A stretch of DNA of 39,880 nt from DATKDU01 sp035512595 (GCA_035512595.1 DATKDU010000045.1:1-39880); one strand, 5' to 3'; counted from the stretch's first letter, positions 1 through 8,427 are shown. A program made the numbers and translations. The notes: generated by a model from the letters alone, not told the origin.

Positions 1-814
1 CGGCCGATTCATCGGCCGAGAGGGTCTGACCGGCTTGTCCCTGTCCTTCGGGACGGGACTGGCCATGGGCCGATGGGATGAGGAAATCGATCACCTGGTC
101 AAAGAGGGAGGGCTCAGCAGCGTGTTCGGCATTTGGATCTCCACTGGGATGGGGCGTGTAGTTTCGATCTTCCCCCAAATAGCTGCGGATCATCTCCACT
201 TCCTCGCGCGTCGTCTGCGGCTGCGAAAGGACGTAATTGAAAAGTCCCTGCCGCGAATCGCCGCCGATCGACTCCAGCGGCAACGGCCGGCCGTTTTCCC
301 GCACCTCGAAATGCAGGTGCGAAGCCGCGCCGGCGGGGATTGCCGTCCGCCCGACCTCGCCGATGCTCGCACCCGCTTCGATCCGCTCTCCGATCGCCGG
401 CTGGTTGCGGCCGCTTAAGTGGAAGAACCAGTACTCGCGTCCGTCCTCGCCAAGCACGCGCACCTCGTTGCCGTTGGCGTTTTCGCCGCGCCAGTTGGGG
501 ACCGAGCGGATGACGATTCCCGACACCGGGGAGCGGACGGGGGCGCCGACCGGGGCGGACAAATCGAGGCCGTTGTGGTTGCGGACCGTGAGGTTTCCCG
601 AGGCATCGCGGCGCGTGCGGACCGGGCCGAACCGCCCGTCCCCCTGGCCGACTTCCGTCCGCCGCGGATTGACCCACCCGTGCCCCTGCGGCACCGGGTT
701 GTCGATCAGGACGCCCCGCCCTTCCTGCCCCGCGGCATCTGCTGCTAACGCAGCCGCCAGGCTGCCGGAAATGGCCCACGCTTTCAGTTTTCGCCCTAAG
801 TTGCTCGTCGTCAT
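1..814 (-). CDS. Exported M23 (LytM-type) metallopeptidase, C-terminus beyond window
   Basis: The reading frame is open to the left edge and 271 codons are visible. The start is the ATG at 814, preceded by GGGAG at SD distance. Residues 1-29 look like a signal peptide (LGRKLK, an Ala-rich core, then DAAGQE). The peptidase M23 fold spans about residues 75-175, with zinc-ligand motifs NHNGLD (H80, D84) and SHLHFE (H166, H168), and a beta-rich core containing YWFFHLSG. Family members cleave peptide cross-links in peptidoglycan or other Gly-rich peptides outside the cytoplasmic membrane. After the domain comes an unusual hydrophilic tail (PSAHGQSRPEGQGQ). It lies 128 bp downstream of the TPR-CHAT gene on the same strand and could be cotranscribed with it. 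The family call is firm; the substrate is unknown. Confidence 0.85.
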   Translation of the reverse strand, partial: MTTSNLGRKLKAWAISGSLAAALAADAAGQEGRGVLIDNPVPQGHGWVNPRRTEVGQGDGRFGPVRTRRDASGNLTVRNHNGLDLSAPVGAPVRSPVSGIVIRSVPNWRGENANGNEVRVLGEDGREYWFFHLSGRNQPAIGERIEAGASIGEVGRTAIPAGAASHLHFEVRENGRPLPLESIGGDSRQGLFNYVLSQPQTTREEVEMIRSYLGEDRNYTPHPSGDPNAEHAAEPSLFDQVIDFLIPSAHGQSRPEGQGQAGQTLSADESA

Positions 815-942
815 GGCTTTACTCCCGCTGCTGGTTGTCGTTTGCGGCTGAAACTTGCCGCGAATCAGCAACCTGACGCATGGGAAGCGGGCCACTTGCG
901 CGCTAGGGGACAATTTTTATGAAGATTTTCCCGATCGAGGGA
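815..942. other. Intergenic gap between TPR-CHAT and M23 genes
   Basis: This is a 128-bp spacer between two same-strand genes. It has an AT-rich patch at about 916-932 that could hold a minus-strand -10 element, but I see no convincing -35/-10 pair. No hairpin-plus-T-run terminator follows the CHAT stop, so read-through into the M23 gene is possible. Confidence 0.3.
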
Positions 943-3900
943 TCAATTCGGCCCGATCAGGACGAGTCCCGCCCAGTAATACGGGGCGCGCCACTTTTCC
1001 TGCTGGCGGATCGCCCGCTTAGCCGCCAGGAGAGCCGCTGCATACTCGCTGGCCCCGGCGGGACGCCCCTGCGCCAAGTGGGCTGACATGTAGCTCACGA
1101 GGCTGGCCCCTGCTTCGTCGTCCACCAGCCAGTTGCTGGCCACGACCCGCCGCGAGCCGGCGACCAGAAACCCGCGCGACAGGGCCCACACCCCTTCGCC
1201 GCGGGTGAGCGGACCGGCATTCGTCTGGCAGGCGCTGAGAATGGCCAGCTCGTTGCCCGCCAGGTTGAGGCCGTAGATTTCCGCCAGGGTCAAAAAGCCA
1301 TCGTCCGCCGGATCGATCGCGCCGCTGGGGTTGGCACTCAAGGCCAGCGCCCCGAACAGGTTTCCGGACCCCTCGTCGCACAGTCCGTGGCACGCCAGGT
1401 GTACGATCTCGCGGCCCGGCATTTTCTCCCGGCAAGCGCGCTCGGTCGCCTCTTGTTGCACGAGCGAGACCCCCGGCATCCCTTGCCGGGCGAACGTTTC
1501 CACGACCCATTTCGTCTCCCACGCGGTGAACGGCAGCCGGCTCAGGCCCCCCGCCATAGCGGCGAAGCGCGTTCCCGGCGAGACGAGCGCCGCCCCGCGC
1601 GTGGGCACCGCGCTGGCCTCCTGGTAGAGCGGATCGCCGACGCTCAGCAGGGGTTCTTTCTGCGACTTGACCGGCGCGCGGGAGGCAAGCTGCAAGAGAA
1701 CGGTTGCCGACGGGACGTAGATCGTCGGCGGGCCAACATCCAGCAGAAATTTCGGGTCGGCCCCCGGTTCAAGCACGAGCGCTTCCAGCGGCAGCCGAGC
1801 CAGCGGACCATCCGGCGCGACGATGAGCAGGTCGTAGGCGTCGCTGGTCAGCCCCTCGCGCATCGCAGAGGGCACAAGGATTTGCCACAGGGCGGCCAGG
1901 CGGCTCTGCGCCTTCTCGAGTCCTTTGGCGTCGGCCAGCCACTGGCTCAGTTCCTTGCCCTCAACGCGGAACAGGGCCCAAAACTGTTCGGCCGACAGCT
2001 TTGCCATCGGTTCGATTCCCAATTCGGCGGCCAGATCCGCGCTCACTTCGATCGGGCCAAGCTCCGGTTCGCCATCGGGAGTGAGTACCAGCCGGTAGCA
2101 AGCATCGTCGGCAACAAGGAAGGAAATGAATGCCGCGTTGCGCCGCTTGACGAACTGCTGAATTTCTGGCAGCGCAGCGACGGGGGTTCCCTCCTTGCCG
2201 GCTAGTTGGAACGTGCGGCTGGCGGCGCGCAGCTCGCGATAGGCGTCGAGGACCTGGTCCTGCGCGGTGCGGATCGTCTCGATGAGGCGCTGCCGCTCCT
2301 GGTCGCGCTGCTGCGTTGAGTTCACGGGTGCGGCGGAAAGGAGGTGTAATTGCCGCGTCAAGCCGGCCAGCCGCAACTGGGCCTGGGCGTGCTTGCGTCC
2401 GATCGATTCGCGCTGGTCCGGATCGAGACCGGCCAGCGGATCGGCCCCTTGGAGAGCCATCTGGTCGAGCAGCGAGCGGGCGCGGGCCCGCTCCATGGCG
2501 GCAAAGGCGTCGCCCGTGTTCCCCAGCGACAAGCGCCAGGCAACGAGCCGGTGGTAGAGGGCGGCAAACTGGGCGAACAGGGCTCCCTGCTCCTGTTCAG
2601 CACCGGCGGCAAAAGCGCGCTGCTGTTCCGCCTGTTCGATCGCCCGCTCCAGGTGCATGAGCGCCTCGTTTTGCGCCCCTTCGTTCCAGGACAGCTCGGC
2701 CTGTAGTGCTTCCAGCCGGCTGGCAGTCTGCGGGCTGATTGCTCCGGACCCGGCGGCCTTCGCCGCTTGCGCGAGCCCTATTTTTGCCTCCTCTGGCCGC
2801 CCCTCCTTGAGGTCGAGTTCTGCCAGGTCGAGCTGCGCGGTGAGTGTGTCTTCATGGTGGGCGCCGAGCTTCTCGCGCTGGATTTCCAGCGCCTGGTTTA
2901 GCAGCCGCCGCGCCTCGTCGCGCTGGTCCTGCTGTGCGCGGAGCCGCCCGAGGGCTGAGAGCGACTGCGCCACGTCGGGGTGACGCTCGCCGAGGGCGGC
3001 CCTCCGCACTTCGGCGGCCCGCTTCAAGTAGTCTGCGGCCCTTTCAAGGCTTCCCGTCGCCTGCTCGACCTCGGCCAGCCGCTGGCAGGCCGCGGCCACC
3101 TCGATGTGCTTGTCGCCGTAGATCTTTTCGCGGATGGCCAGCGAGTCGGCGGCCAGCTTCGTCGCTTCTTCGGCCCGGCCGTGCTGCACGAGGAGCCGCG
3201 CAATTGCGTTGAAGGATTGCGCCAGGCTCTTGTGCTGCGCCGCGAAGACTTTTTGCCTCACGGCCAGCGCCCGGCGGTGCAACTTGTCCGCCTCGGCAAA
3301 GCGGCCGCGCTGCGCGTAGAGCGAGCCGAGCACGAACTGCGCCTGGGCCGCGTCCGGATGTCCCAGCCACGAACGCTGGGCGTAGATGTCGATCGCCCGC
3401 AGAAGCGTAATGTCCGCGTCCGCGGCGCGCCCCAGCCGTGCGTAGAAGGCCCCCAGATTCACCAGTGCCGCGGCCGTGTCGGTCTTGTCCTTGCCGAGCA
3501 CTTCCTCACGAATGGAGACCCCCTTTTTGAGCCGCGCTTCGGCCTTGGAATACTGCCCCATCACCAGATAGAGCTGGCCGAGCTGGTCCATGCTCCAGGC
3601 CACGTCGCGCTGAAGCGGCCCCCACAGGTCCTCGCGCAGCTCGAGCGATTCGAGAAACGATTTCTCCGCGTCGGCATATTTGCCCGTTTCCATCAGCAGC
3701 CGGCCGTGTTGGTCGAGCGACTGGGCGACGGCGGCCGTGTTGATCTCCCGGCGGACCTTCTCGTCGCCAGGGCGGTTGGTCGCGTATTTCTCCGCCTCGC
3801 GGGCCAGGTCCTCCATCCCTTGCGAGCGGAGGATGCCGGCCGCGCGGAGCAGGCTTTGCACCTGCACCTCGGGATCAACGAGCTGCCCCTTCTGACGGTA

Positions 3901-4329
3901 CTTGAGTGCCCCCAAGACCAGCGGCTCGGCCAGGTCGTAACGGCTGCGCTCGAGGTAAAGGTCGGCCAGGTCAACCTGATAGCGCGTCAGGTCGTAGATT
4001 TCCGGCGGCCAGATCTTGGCGTGCTCCTCGGCCAGCGCCAGGGCCTTCTTGAAGAGGGGCTCCGCTTCGTCGTACCGACCCTGGTCGAGGTAGAGGTTCC
4101 CCAGATTGCGGGCCCAGGTGGCGATCGAGGGGAGCTCGTGCGGGGCGTTTTGTTCAAAGTGGGCCTTCTGCGCGATGGCGATCTTTTCCGCCTCCGCGTA
4201 CTGGGCCGCCAGGCGTAGTTGGTCGAAGCGAGTGTATGCATCCTGCGCCTGCGTGACCGAAGCACACAGTGCCGCCATGACCGCCGCGCAGGCTGCCAGT
4301 ATTCGTCTCACGTTGTCGCTCTTTGTCAT
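943..4329 (-). CDS. Exported TPR-CHAT protein (caspase-like peptidase domain)
   Basis: 1128 aa from the ATG at 4329, which has CGGAG upstream at SD spacing; a TTG two codons earlier is less likely. Residues 1-29 form a signal peptide ending near TQAQDA, so the protein is probably periplasmic or secreted. Tetratricopeptide repeats of the kinesin-light-chain type fill about residues 35-560, with repeated motifs such as A.SL..LG.LY and A...YAEAE. A helical linker follows. The C-terminal CHAT domain (about 830-1128) carries the expected dyad: HLACHG (His near 981) and LSACQT (Cys near 1034), then GEGVWALSRGFL and ASNW. CHAT domains are caspase/separase-like cysteine peptidases. The gene sits 15 bp after the second of two paralogous exported proteins. 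Domain calls are firm; substrate and trigger are unknown. Confidence 0.9.
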   Translation of the reverse strand: MTKSDNVRRILAACAAVMAALCASVTQAQDAYTRFDQLRLAAQYAEAEKIAIAQKAHFEQNAPHELPSIATWARNLGNLYLDQGRYDEAEPLFKKALALAEEHAKIWPPEIYDLTRYQVDLADLYLERSRYDLAEPLVLGALKYRQKGQLVDPEVQVQSLLRAAGILRSQGMEDLAREAEKYATNRPGDEKVRREINTAAVAQSLDQHGRLLMETGKYADAEKSFLESLELREDLWGPLQRDVAWSMDQLGQLYLVMGQYSKAEARLKKGVSIREEVLGKDKTDTAAALVNLGAFYARLGRAADADITLLRAIDIYAQRSWLGHPDAAQAQFVLGSLYAQRGRFAEADKLHRRALAVRQKVFAAQHKSLAQSFNAIARLLVQHGRAEEATKLAADSLAIREKIYGDKHIEVAAACQRLAEVEQATGSLERAADYLKRAAEVRRAALGERHPDVAQSLSALGRLRAQQDQRDEARRLLNQALEIQREKLGAHHEDTLTAQLDLAELDLKEGRPEEAKIGLAQAAKAAGSGAISPQTASRLEALQAELSWNEGAQNEALMHLERAIEQAEQQRAFAAGAEQEQGALFAQFAALYHRLVAWRLSLGNTGDAFAAMERARARSLLDQMALQGADPLAGLDPDQRESIGRKHAQAQLRLAGLTRQLHLLSAAPVNSTQQRDQERQRLIETIRTAQDQVLDAYRELRAASRTFQLAGKEGTPVAALPEIQQFVKRRNAAFISFLVADDACYRLVLTPDGEPELGPIEVSADLAAELGIEPMAKLSAEQFWALFRVEGKELSQWLADAKGLEKAQSRLAALWQILVPSAMREGLTSDAYDLLIVAPDGPLARLPLEALVLEPGADPKFLLDVGPPTIYVPSATVLLQLASRAPVKSQKEPLLSVGDPLYQEASAVPTRGAALVSPGTRFAAMAGGLSRLPFTAWETKWVVETFARQGMPGVSLVQQEATERACREKMPGREIVHLACHGLCDEGSGNLFGALALSANPSGAIDPADDGFLTLAEIYGLNLAGNELAILSACQTNAGPLTRGEGVWALSRGFLVAGSRRVVASNWLVDDEAGASLVSYMSAHLAQGRPAGASEYAAALLAAKRAIRQQEKWRAPYYWAGLVLIGPN

Positions 4330-4344
4330 CGCCAAGGCTCCGGT

Positions 4345-5295
4345 TCACTCCAGCCGCTCGATCTTGTACTTCACCCGCTGGTAAAGCTCGTCTACCGGCG
4401 TGCGCTGCCCCAGGGCGATTGCCGTCAGGTCGAAGTATACGTGCCAGGTCGATTCGAGCCGGCGAACCGTGCCGTCGGCATCGAGCTCGACCGTTTCCTC
4501 CCCCTCGCCGTTTTTCACGCTGTACTCGAATTCCTGGATCTCGAACTTGACGCTGGCGGTCTTGCTTTTGGGCATCGTGCAGGTCGTTTCGAATTTCCAG
4601 CCGTCGTCGGTCTTCTCGGGCAGATGAGTGGCCTCGATCCAGACGTAGAACGGCTGGATATAGGTCAGCCGTTGCTCTTTCCATTCCTTTTGCGGCTCTA
4701 GATTATCGGGCAGATCGACGATCAAGAGGTCGTTCCACAACGCCTTTTGCACGGCCGGCGAGTAGATCTGCTTGAAGATGGCCCGTGTCGGGCTGAAATC
4801 GATGTGCTTCTGAAAGTGCTTCCCGAGCAGGGCGTCTACCTCGGCGGCTAGCGCCTCGTGCCCCTGCACGTCGGCAATCGTGCCGCGCGGATCGTACACC
4901 AGGTGGAGCGGATGCTTCTTCATCGCCACCGCGGACAGGAAATGCCACGATCCGGGAATGGCGCCGGCGGCGGCCAGCCTGTCGTCAAACTTCACCTGCC
5001 GCTGCGTCAATCCCTCGAACGCCGGCGCGACACCTTTCACGTGCGTCGTCTTCACCGACAGCTTGATTCGGCCGTCGGCATCCGGCTCGTTTGCCGTCGC
5101 CGCGACGTCCAGGACGATTGTGGCCTCGGTGGTGTTCGTCTCCCCCAAGGCCTTGGTCGTCGCCTTGAGGTCCCGCTCGATCCGGTACTTCAGGGTCTGG
5201 CCGGGGGCGAAATTCAGCTTGGGAGGCTCGGCCGCCGCGGCGGGTGCCGATACAACCGTCAACAAGACAATTCGCACGCAAAGACTCAAACGCAT
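4345..5295 (-). CDS. Exported conserved protein, paralogue 2 of a tandem pair
   Basis: 316 aa, start ATG at 5295 with a strong GGAGGG SD. A signal peptide covers about residues 1-22 (MRLSLCVRIVLL, then PAAAAEPP). The mature part looks beta-rich and opens with PKLNFAPGQTLKYRIERDL. It matches the next upstream gene along its whole length: both have GQ/GKPLKYRIER near the start, D.RIKLSV..THV, F......W.....VDLP, YIQPFY.W..ATH, and a C-terminus ending YQR.KYKIER.E. It resembles planctomycete exported proteins of the DUF6263 type, but I cannot confirm that family. Strongly basic or acidic catalytic motifs are not evident. It is 15 bp upstream of the TPR-CHAT gene and is probably cotranscribed with it. 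Confidence 0.75.
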   Translation of the reverse strand: MRLSLCVRIVLLTVVSAPAAAAEPPKLNFAPGQTLKYRIERDLKATTKALGETNTTEATIVLDVAATANEPDADGRIKLSVKTTHVKGVAPAFEGLTQRQVKFDDRLAAAGAIPGSWHFLSAVAMKKHPLHLVYDPRGTIADVQGHEALAAEVDALLGKHFQKHIDFSPTRAIFKQIYSPAVQKALWNDLLIVDLPDNLEPQKEWKEQRLTYIQPFYVWIEATHLPEKTDDGWKFETTCTMPKSKTASVKFEIQEFEYSVKNGEGEETVELDADGTVRRLESTWHVYFDLTAIALGQRTPVDELYQRVKYKIERLE

Positions 5296-5341
5296 TGCGA
5301 TCCCTCCAGGCCAACGAGGAGATTGGAGCGAACCGGGCCGA

Positions 5342-6289
5342 TCACTCCTTCCGCTCGATCTTGTACTTCAGCCGCTGGTAGAACTCGTCGAACGGGATTC
5401 GCTGCCCGCCGGCATTCAGCGTCACGCTGAAGTAGACATGCCACGTGGTGTCCAGCTCGCGCACCTTGCCGTCGGGATCGAGCTTGAACGTGCCGGTCCC
5501 TTCGCCGTTCTTGACGGTGTAGTCGTAGTCCTGATTGCCGAACTTGATGTTGGCCGGTTTGCCGGCGGGCGCTTTGTACGTCGATTCGATTTCCAGGCCG
5601 CCGTCGGCACTTTCCTCGGCAAGGTGGGTCGCATCGAGCCAGGCGTAAAAGGGCTGGATGTACGTGAGCTTCTTCTCCTTCCACTCCACCCCCGGCTCGA
5701 ACTGCGGCGGCAGATCGACGACCAGCAGATCGTCCCAAATCGTCTTGTGCAGCCCTTCGGTGAAGATGAGCTGAAACATCACCCGTGTGTTGGGGAAGTC
5801 GGGCTGGCTCTGGAAATCCTTGGCCAGCATGGCGTCCACCGCGGCGGCCAACGGCTTCAGGTCGCCGGTGGCGGCCAGCTTGCCGCTGGGCTCGTAAACC
5901 AGTTCCAGCGGATGCCTCTTCATCGCCAGGCAGGGGAGGAAGAGCGACGCCGGCACGGGAGAACCTTCGCGCCACTTCGTATCGTCGAAATCGACTTGCT
6001 TGGGCGCGAGCCCCAGGATGACCGGCGCGGAGCCTTCGACGTGCGTGGCCTGGACCGACAGCTTGATTCGTCCCTGCGCATCGGGCTCGCTGGGGGTCAC
6101 GTCCACGTCCATGATCCACTTCTCGTCGGTCTTCTGGGTTTCCCCAAGTACCTTCACCGTGCCAGTTAGGACGCGCTCGATCCGGTACTTGAGGGGTTTT
6201 CCCGGCTCAAAGGTGAGTTTTTCCGGCTCGGCGGCATCGGTCGAGAAGCAAGTCGTCAGAGCCAGAATAGTGCAGCAGATCAATCGCAT
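5342..6289 (-). CDS. Exported conserved protein, paralogue 1 of a tandem pair
   Basis: 315 aa, start ATG at 6289 with GGAG about 8 nt upstream. An N-terminal signal peptide (MRLICCTILALTTCFS, then DAAEPE) contains cysteines but no clear lipobox. The body aligns by eye with the downstream 316-aa gene over its full length, including PLKYRIERVL near residue 30, RIKLSVQATHVEG, LTYIQPFYAWLDATH and a C-terminal FYQRLKYKIERKE. The two genes are therefore a tandem duplication. As first gene on the strand it probably leads an operon of paralogue 1, paralogue 2 and TPR-CHAT. The function is not known; a surface or periplasmic role is inferred from export. Confidence 0.75.
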   Translation of the reverse strand: MRLICCTILALTTCFSTDAAEPEKLTFEPGKPLKYRIERVLTGTVKVLGETQKTDEKWIMDVDVTPSEPDAQGRIKLSVQATHVEGSAPVILGLAPKQVDFDDTKWREGSPVPASLFLPCLAMKRHPLELVYEPSGKLAATGDLKPLAAAVDAMLAKDFQSQPDFPNTRVMFQLIFTEGLHKTIWDDLLVVDLPPQFEPGVEWKEKKLTYIQPFYAWLDATHLAEESADGGLEIESTYKAPAGKPANIKFGNQDYDYTVKNGEGTGTFKLDPDGKVRELDTTWHVYFSVTLNAGGQRIPFDEFYQRLKYKIERKE

Positions 6290-6477
6290 GGTGGATCTCC
6301 AGGATTCCTGTTGAAGACGCCACTAGCGTAAACGGTTGCGCGGCAAGTGCAACATTTTTTTCCAAAACTGGTGGTTTTTTGACGTACTGGCGATGCGGCA
6401 GATCTAGGACCGTCATGTGCTCCCAACAGGCAGTCGGGCCAATTCAAGGACCGCTCCATCAGAGAATTTCGGCCGCC

Positions 6478-6493
6478 TACCCTAATTAGGGTA
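6478..6493. promoter_or_regulatory. Perfect 16-bp palindrome in divergent intergenic region
   Basis: TACCCTAATTAGGGTA is a perfect inverted repeat with no spacer. It sits in the 292-bp region between the start of the minus-strand exported-protein/CHAT operon (6289) and the plus-strand membrane protein (6582). Its length and symmetry fit a dimeric repressor operator. No regulator gene is visible nearby, so the operator role is inferred. Confidence 0.45.
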
Positions 6494-6581
6494 TGGCAAC
6501 TCGTCGCAGCCGCAGGACAATCAGCATGAGGTTTACATCGATCTACGACGGGGCGTCTTCTTTGCTGCGAGTGAGGGACAA

Positions 6582-7334
6582 ATGACACAAGAACCTCTGG
6601 TCGACGGGCAGGTCCCAGGTGGCGCCGAAACGGAGACCGAAGCCGATCTCCAATATCGCAGCCATCCCGAACATCCGGCCAGTAACGGCTCATCCGCGGT
6701 TCTCTCAAGTCGAGAGATTGAGGTGCTGTCGTACAACTATTCGCAGCCGTTCACCCGGAACATCAGCTGGACCGAGTTGGCCATTGGCTCTTCCGCTCTC
6801 GTTTGTTGGATCGGGGTCTTTGTGATTGGACTGTTCGTTGCGACTGCGGCAATGCGAAGTGCAATTGCCAGTCCTGACACGAACATTTTGGTCAAGCTGG
6901 CCTACGTCGTCTTGGTGGCCGTGAGTTACACGTTGACTAACGTGCTATTTCTCTCGTGCCTGGCGTCCTTCCTCGGTTGCATGATGCGAAGGTGGCAGGT
7001 CGGAGATGGGTTCGAATCCATTCCATCCAACACTTCGTCCGTGGCCGCTACAAGGATCTACGTCGCTGCCGTACTTCGCGGCTTTTTCCTCTACCTGACT
7101 TTCATCTCCGGATTTCTGTTGGTGTCCACCGAAAAGACCGTTACAGACACCGAGTTTGCCCAGTACATTCGAATTGCCGGAATGACATCGATCGTCGGAT
7201 TCATTGTCGGATACGATCCAAATCTGCTAGTTCGACTGATGCACCGCATTCTTAGCTTAGCCAATCTACCTCTGGACAAGCCTGCGGGCACACCGCTCCC
7301 TGGTCCCGCTGGACGGCCGGCGCAAGCACGATAG
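6582..7334 (+). CDS. Hypothetical four-helix membrane protein
   Basis: 250 aa, ATG at 6582 preceded by GAGGGA at SD distance. A polar N-terminus of about 60 residues is followed by four likely membrane segments at about 65-90, 103-133, 158-182 and 195-213, then a Pro/Gly-rich tail (GTPLPGPAGRPAQAR). No catalytic or transport motif is recognised. The gene is divergent from the exported-protein/CHAT operon and shares its control region, including a 16-bp palindrome. By eye its base composition is less GC-rich than the flanking genes, which may point to a different origin. That it is a real coding region is supported by the SD, length and clean hydropathy; the function is unknown. Confidence 0.65.
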   Translation: MTQEPLVDGQVPGGAETETEADLQYRSHPEHPASNGSSAVLSSREIEVLSYNYSQPFTRNISWTELAIGSSALVCWIGVFVIGLFVATAAMRSAIASPDTNILVKLAYVVLVAVSYTLTNVLFLSCLASFLGCMMRRWQVGDGFESIPSNTSSVAATRIYVAAVLRGFFLYLTFISGFLLVSTEKTVTDTEFAQYIRIAGMTSIVGFIVGYDPNLLVRLMHRILSLANLPLDKPAGTPLPGPAGRPAQAR

Positions 7335-7371
7335 CTTGCGTTCGTTCGGGGCGTCCGATCGAAGCGCCCCG
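7321..7371. terminator. Two consecutive hairpins after the membrane protein gene
   Basis: CGCAAGC (7321-7327) pairs with GCTTGCG (7334-7340) around a 6-nt loop and overlaps the stop codon. CGGGGCG (7347-7353) pairs with CGCCCCG (7365-7371). No T-run follows, so intrinsic termination is uncertain. Confidence 0.3.
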
Positions 7372-7382
7372 AATCGGCAGCC

Positions 7383-7481
7383 AGAGGCTACACGCTAACC
7401 GCCCTCATCGAGGCCAAGAAGCTGGGCGACAAGCTGGGCGGCGTGGAACGGGCGCGGGACAGCCGTGGCCGTCGCCCCTGA
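7383..7481 (+). pseudogene. Possible remnant of a helical protein
   Basis: A 32-codon open stretch without a start reads GYTLTALIEAKKLGDKLG followed by GVERARD, then a stop at 7479. The pattern resembles an amphipathic helical motif, as in a decayed gene. Downstream to about 7763 there are only short open frames on both strands and no SD-supported start. The roughly 430-bp stretch 7335-7763 is best read as non-coding or gene debris. Confidence is low because the similarity is by impression only. Confidence 0.2.
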
Positions 7482-7763
7482 AGACTGAGCGCCAGTTTCA
7501 GACCTCGACCAGCGGCAAGTTCACCACCGAGGCCCAATTCCTGAGCATGTCTGCAGGAGTCGGCGCGGAGAGTCTCCAAGGTCTCACTTCGCCAAGGCCG
7601 TCCGGGTTAAGAGACTGTTCGGCCCGGTATGGCGGGTCGGAAGGTCATGGTTTGGTCCGGTGAGCGCGGCAAACCATCGACGCCTATCAGCAACGGATGT
7701 GTCGATCGTCGCGCGAACGTTGGCGAGCAGTCCCTGGACAACGGCCCCACCGCGACGACTTGG

Positions 7764-8048
7764 CTAATGCTTATAGACCTTGTGCTGCGGCCGTCCCGAG
7801 AGGATCTGCTCCTTACCCCAGTTCGTGACATCGCGAAAAGCCTGGCTTTGAATGAAGTCCCGGAAGGCTTGCTCGTCGGACCATTCGCTGGTGATCAGGT
7901 AGGACGCGTTGTCGCTCACATCCTTCCAGAGTGTTGATGTTGTGTGCCCCGCTGCGGCCTTGAGGGCACTGATCACAGCTTGAAACTTCTCCTCAAACTC
8001 GGTTTGTTTGCCTGCCAGAACGTGGTAGTTCATTCCGACCGTTATCAT
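7764..8048 (-). CDS. Antibiotic biosynthesis monooxygenase (ABM)-fold protein
   Basis: 94 aa, ATG at 8048. The length and pattern match the ABM/dimeric alpha-beta barrel fold: MITVGMNYHVLAGKQTEF at the start (beta 1 and helix 1), a central STLWKDVSDNASYLITSEW segment (beta 2 and 3), then DEQAFRDFIQSQAFRDV (helix 2). Members of this superfamily include quinol or heme oxygenases and many small proteins of unknown substrate. No heme-degrading signature is distinguishable here. It is a single gene facing gene debris downstream and the glycine-zipper gene upstream on the same strand (58 bp away). The fold is fairly sure; the reaction is unknown. Confidence 0.75.
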   Translation of the reverse strand: MITVGMNYHVLAGKQTEFEEKFQAVISALKAAAGHTTSTLWKDVSDNASYLITSEWSDEQAFRDFIQSQAFRDVTNWGKEQILSGRPQHKVYKH

Positions 8049-8106
8049 CTCAGACTTTCCAGTTGGTGTGTTTTCTGCAATCTCTGGTTATCGCGATTCG
8101 ACAAAA

Positions 8107-8427
8107 TCAACCAGCGCCTCGGGCTGACTTCTTGGCTGACTTGCCGGACGACTTATTGGCGACGGACTTGGCAGCCTGTTGCTTGGACCCAGCGGCCGAC
8201 TTCTTGACTTTCGCCCCTGCTTTTTTCTTTGCCCCCGGCAGCGATGTAGGCATTGCCTTGGCGATCCTCTTTGCGTTGGCACCAGCAATACCACCGGCAA
8301 TAGCGCCGACGGCTGCGCTAATTGGGCCAACCAGTGACCCTGCCGCCGCGCCAGCTGCCGCGCCCCCGACCATTCCCAGGCCCGACATCGAACCGACATC
8401 TGTCGCTGACTTCTTGATCTTCGCCAT
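8107..8427 (-). CDS. Small glycine-zipper protein with lysine/alanine-rich tail
   Basis: 106 aa from the ATG at 8427, chosen over longer in-frame starts because GGAGAAAG lies just upstream. It starts MAKIKKSATDVG. Residues about 13-50 are a Gly/Ala-rich hydrophobic stretch with GxxxG-like spacing (GMVGGAAAGAAAGSLVG, then AVGAIAGGIAGANAKR), typical of glycine-zipper membrane or aggregation-prone segments. Residues 60-106 are almost entirely Lys, Ala, Ser and Gly, as in histone H1-like or nucleic-acid-binding tails. The combination suggests membrane association plus binding of a polyanion. This is inference from composition only. Confidence 0.6.
   Translation of the reverse strand: MAKIKKSATDVGSMSGLGMVGGAAAGAAAGSLVGPISAAVGAIAGGIAGANAKRIAKAMPTSLPGAKKKAGAKVKKSAAGSKQQAAKSVANKSSGKSAKKSARGAG

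Noticed and set aside
2980..4218. 412-codon plus-strand open frame opposite the TPR-CHAT gene
   Set aside because: Antisense shadow of a GC-rich coding region; no SD or recognisable domain, and the minus-strand TPR repeats explain the sequence.
943..4329. CRISPR-associated TPR-CHAT (Craspase partner)
   Set aside because: The protein has a signal peptide and there is no gRAMP/Cas7-11 or CRISPR array in the window.
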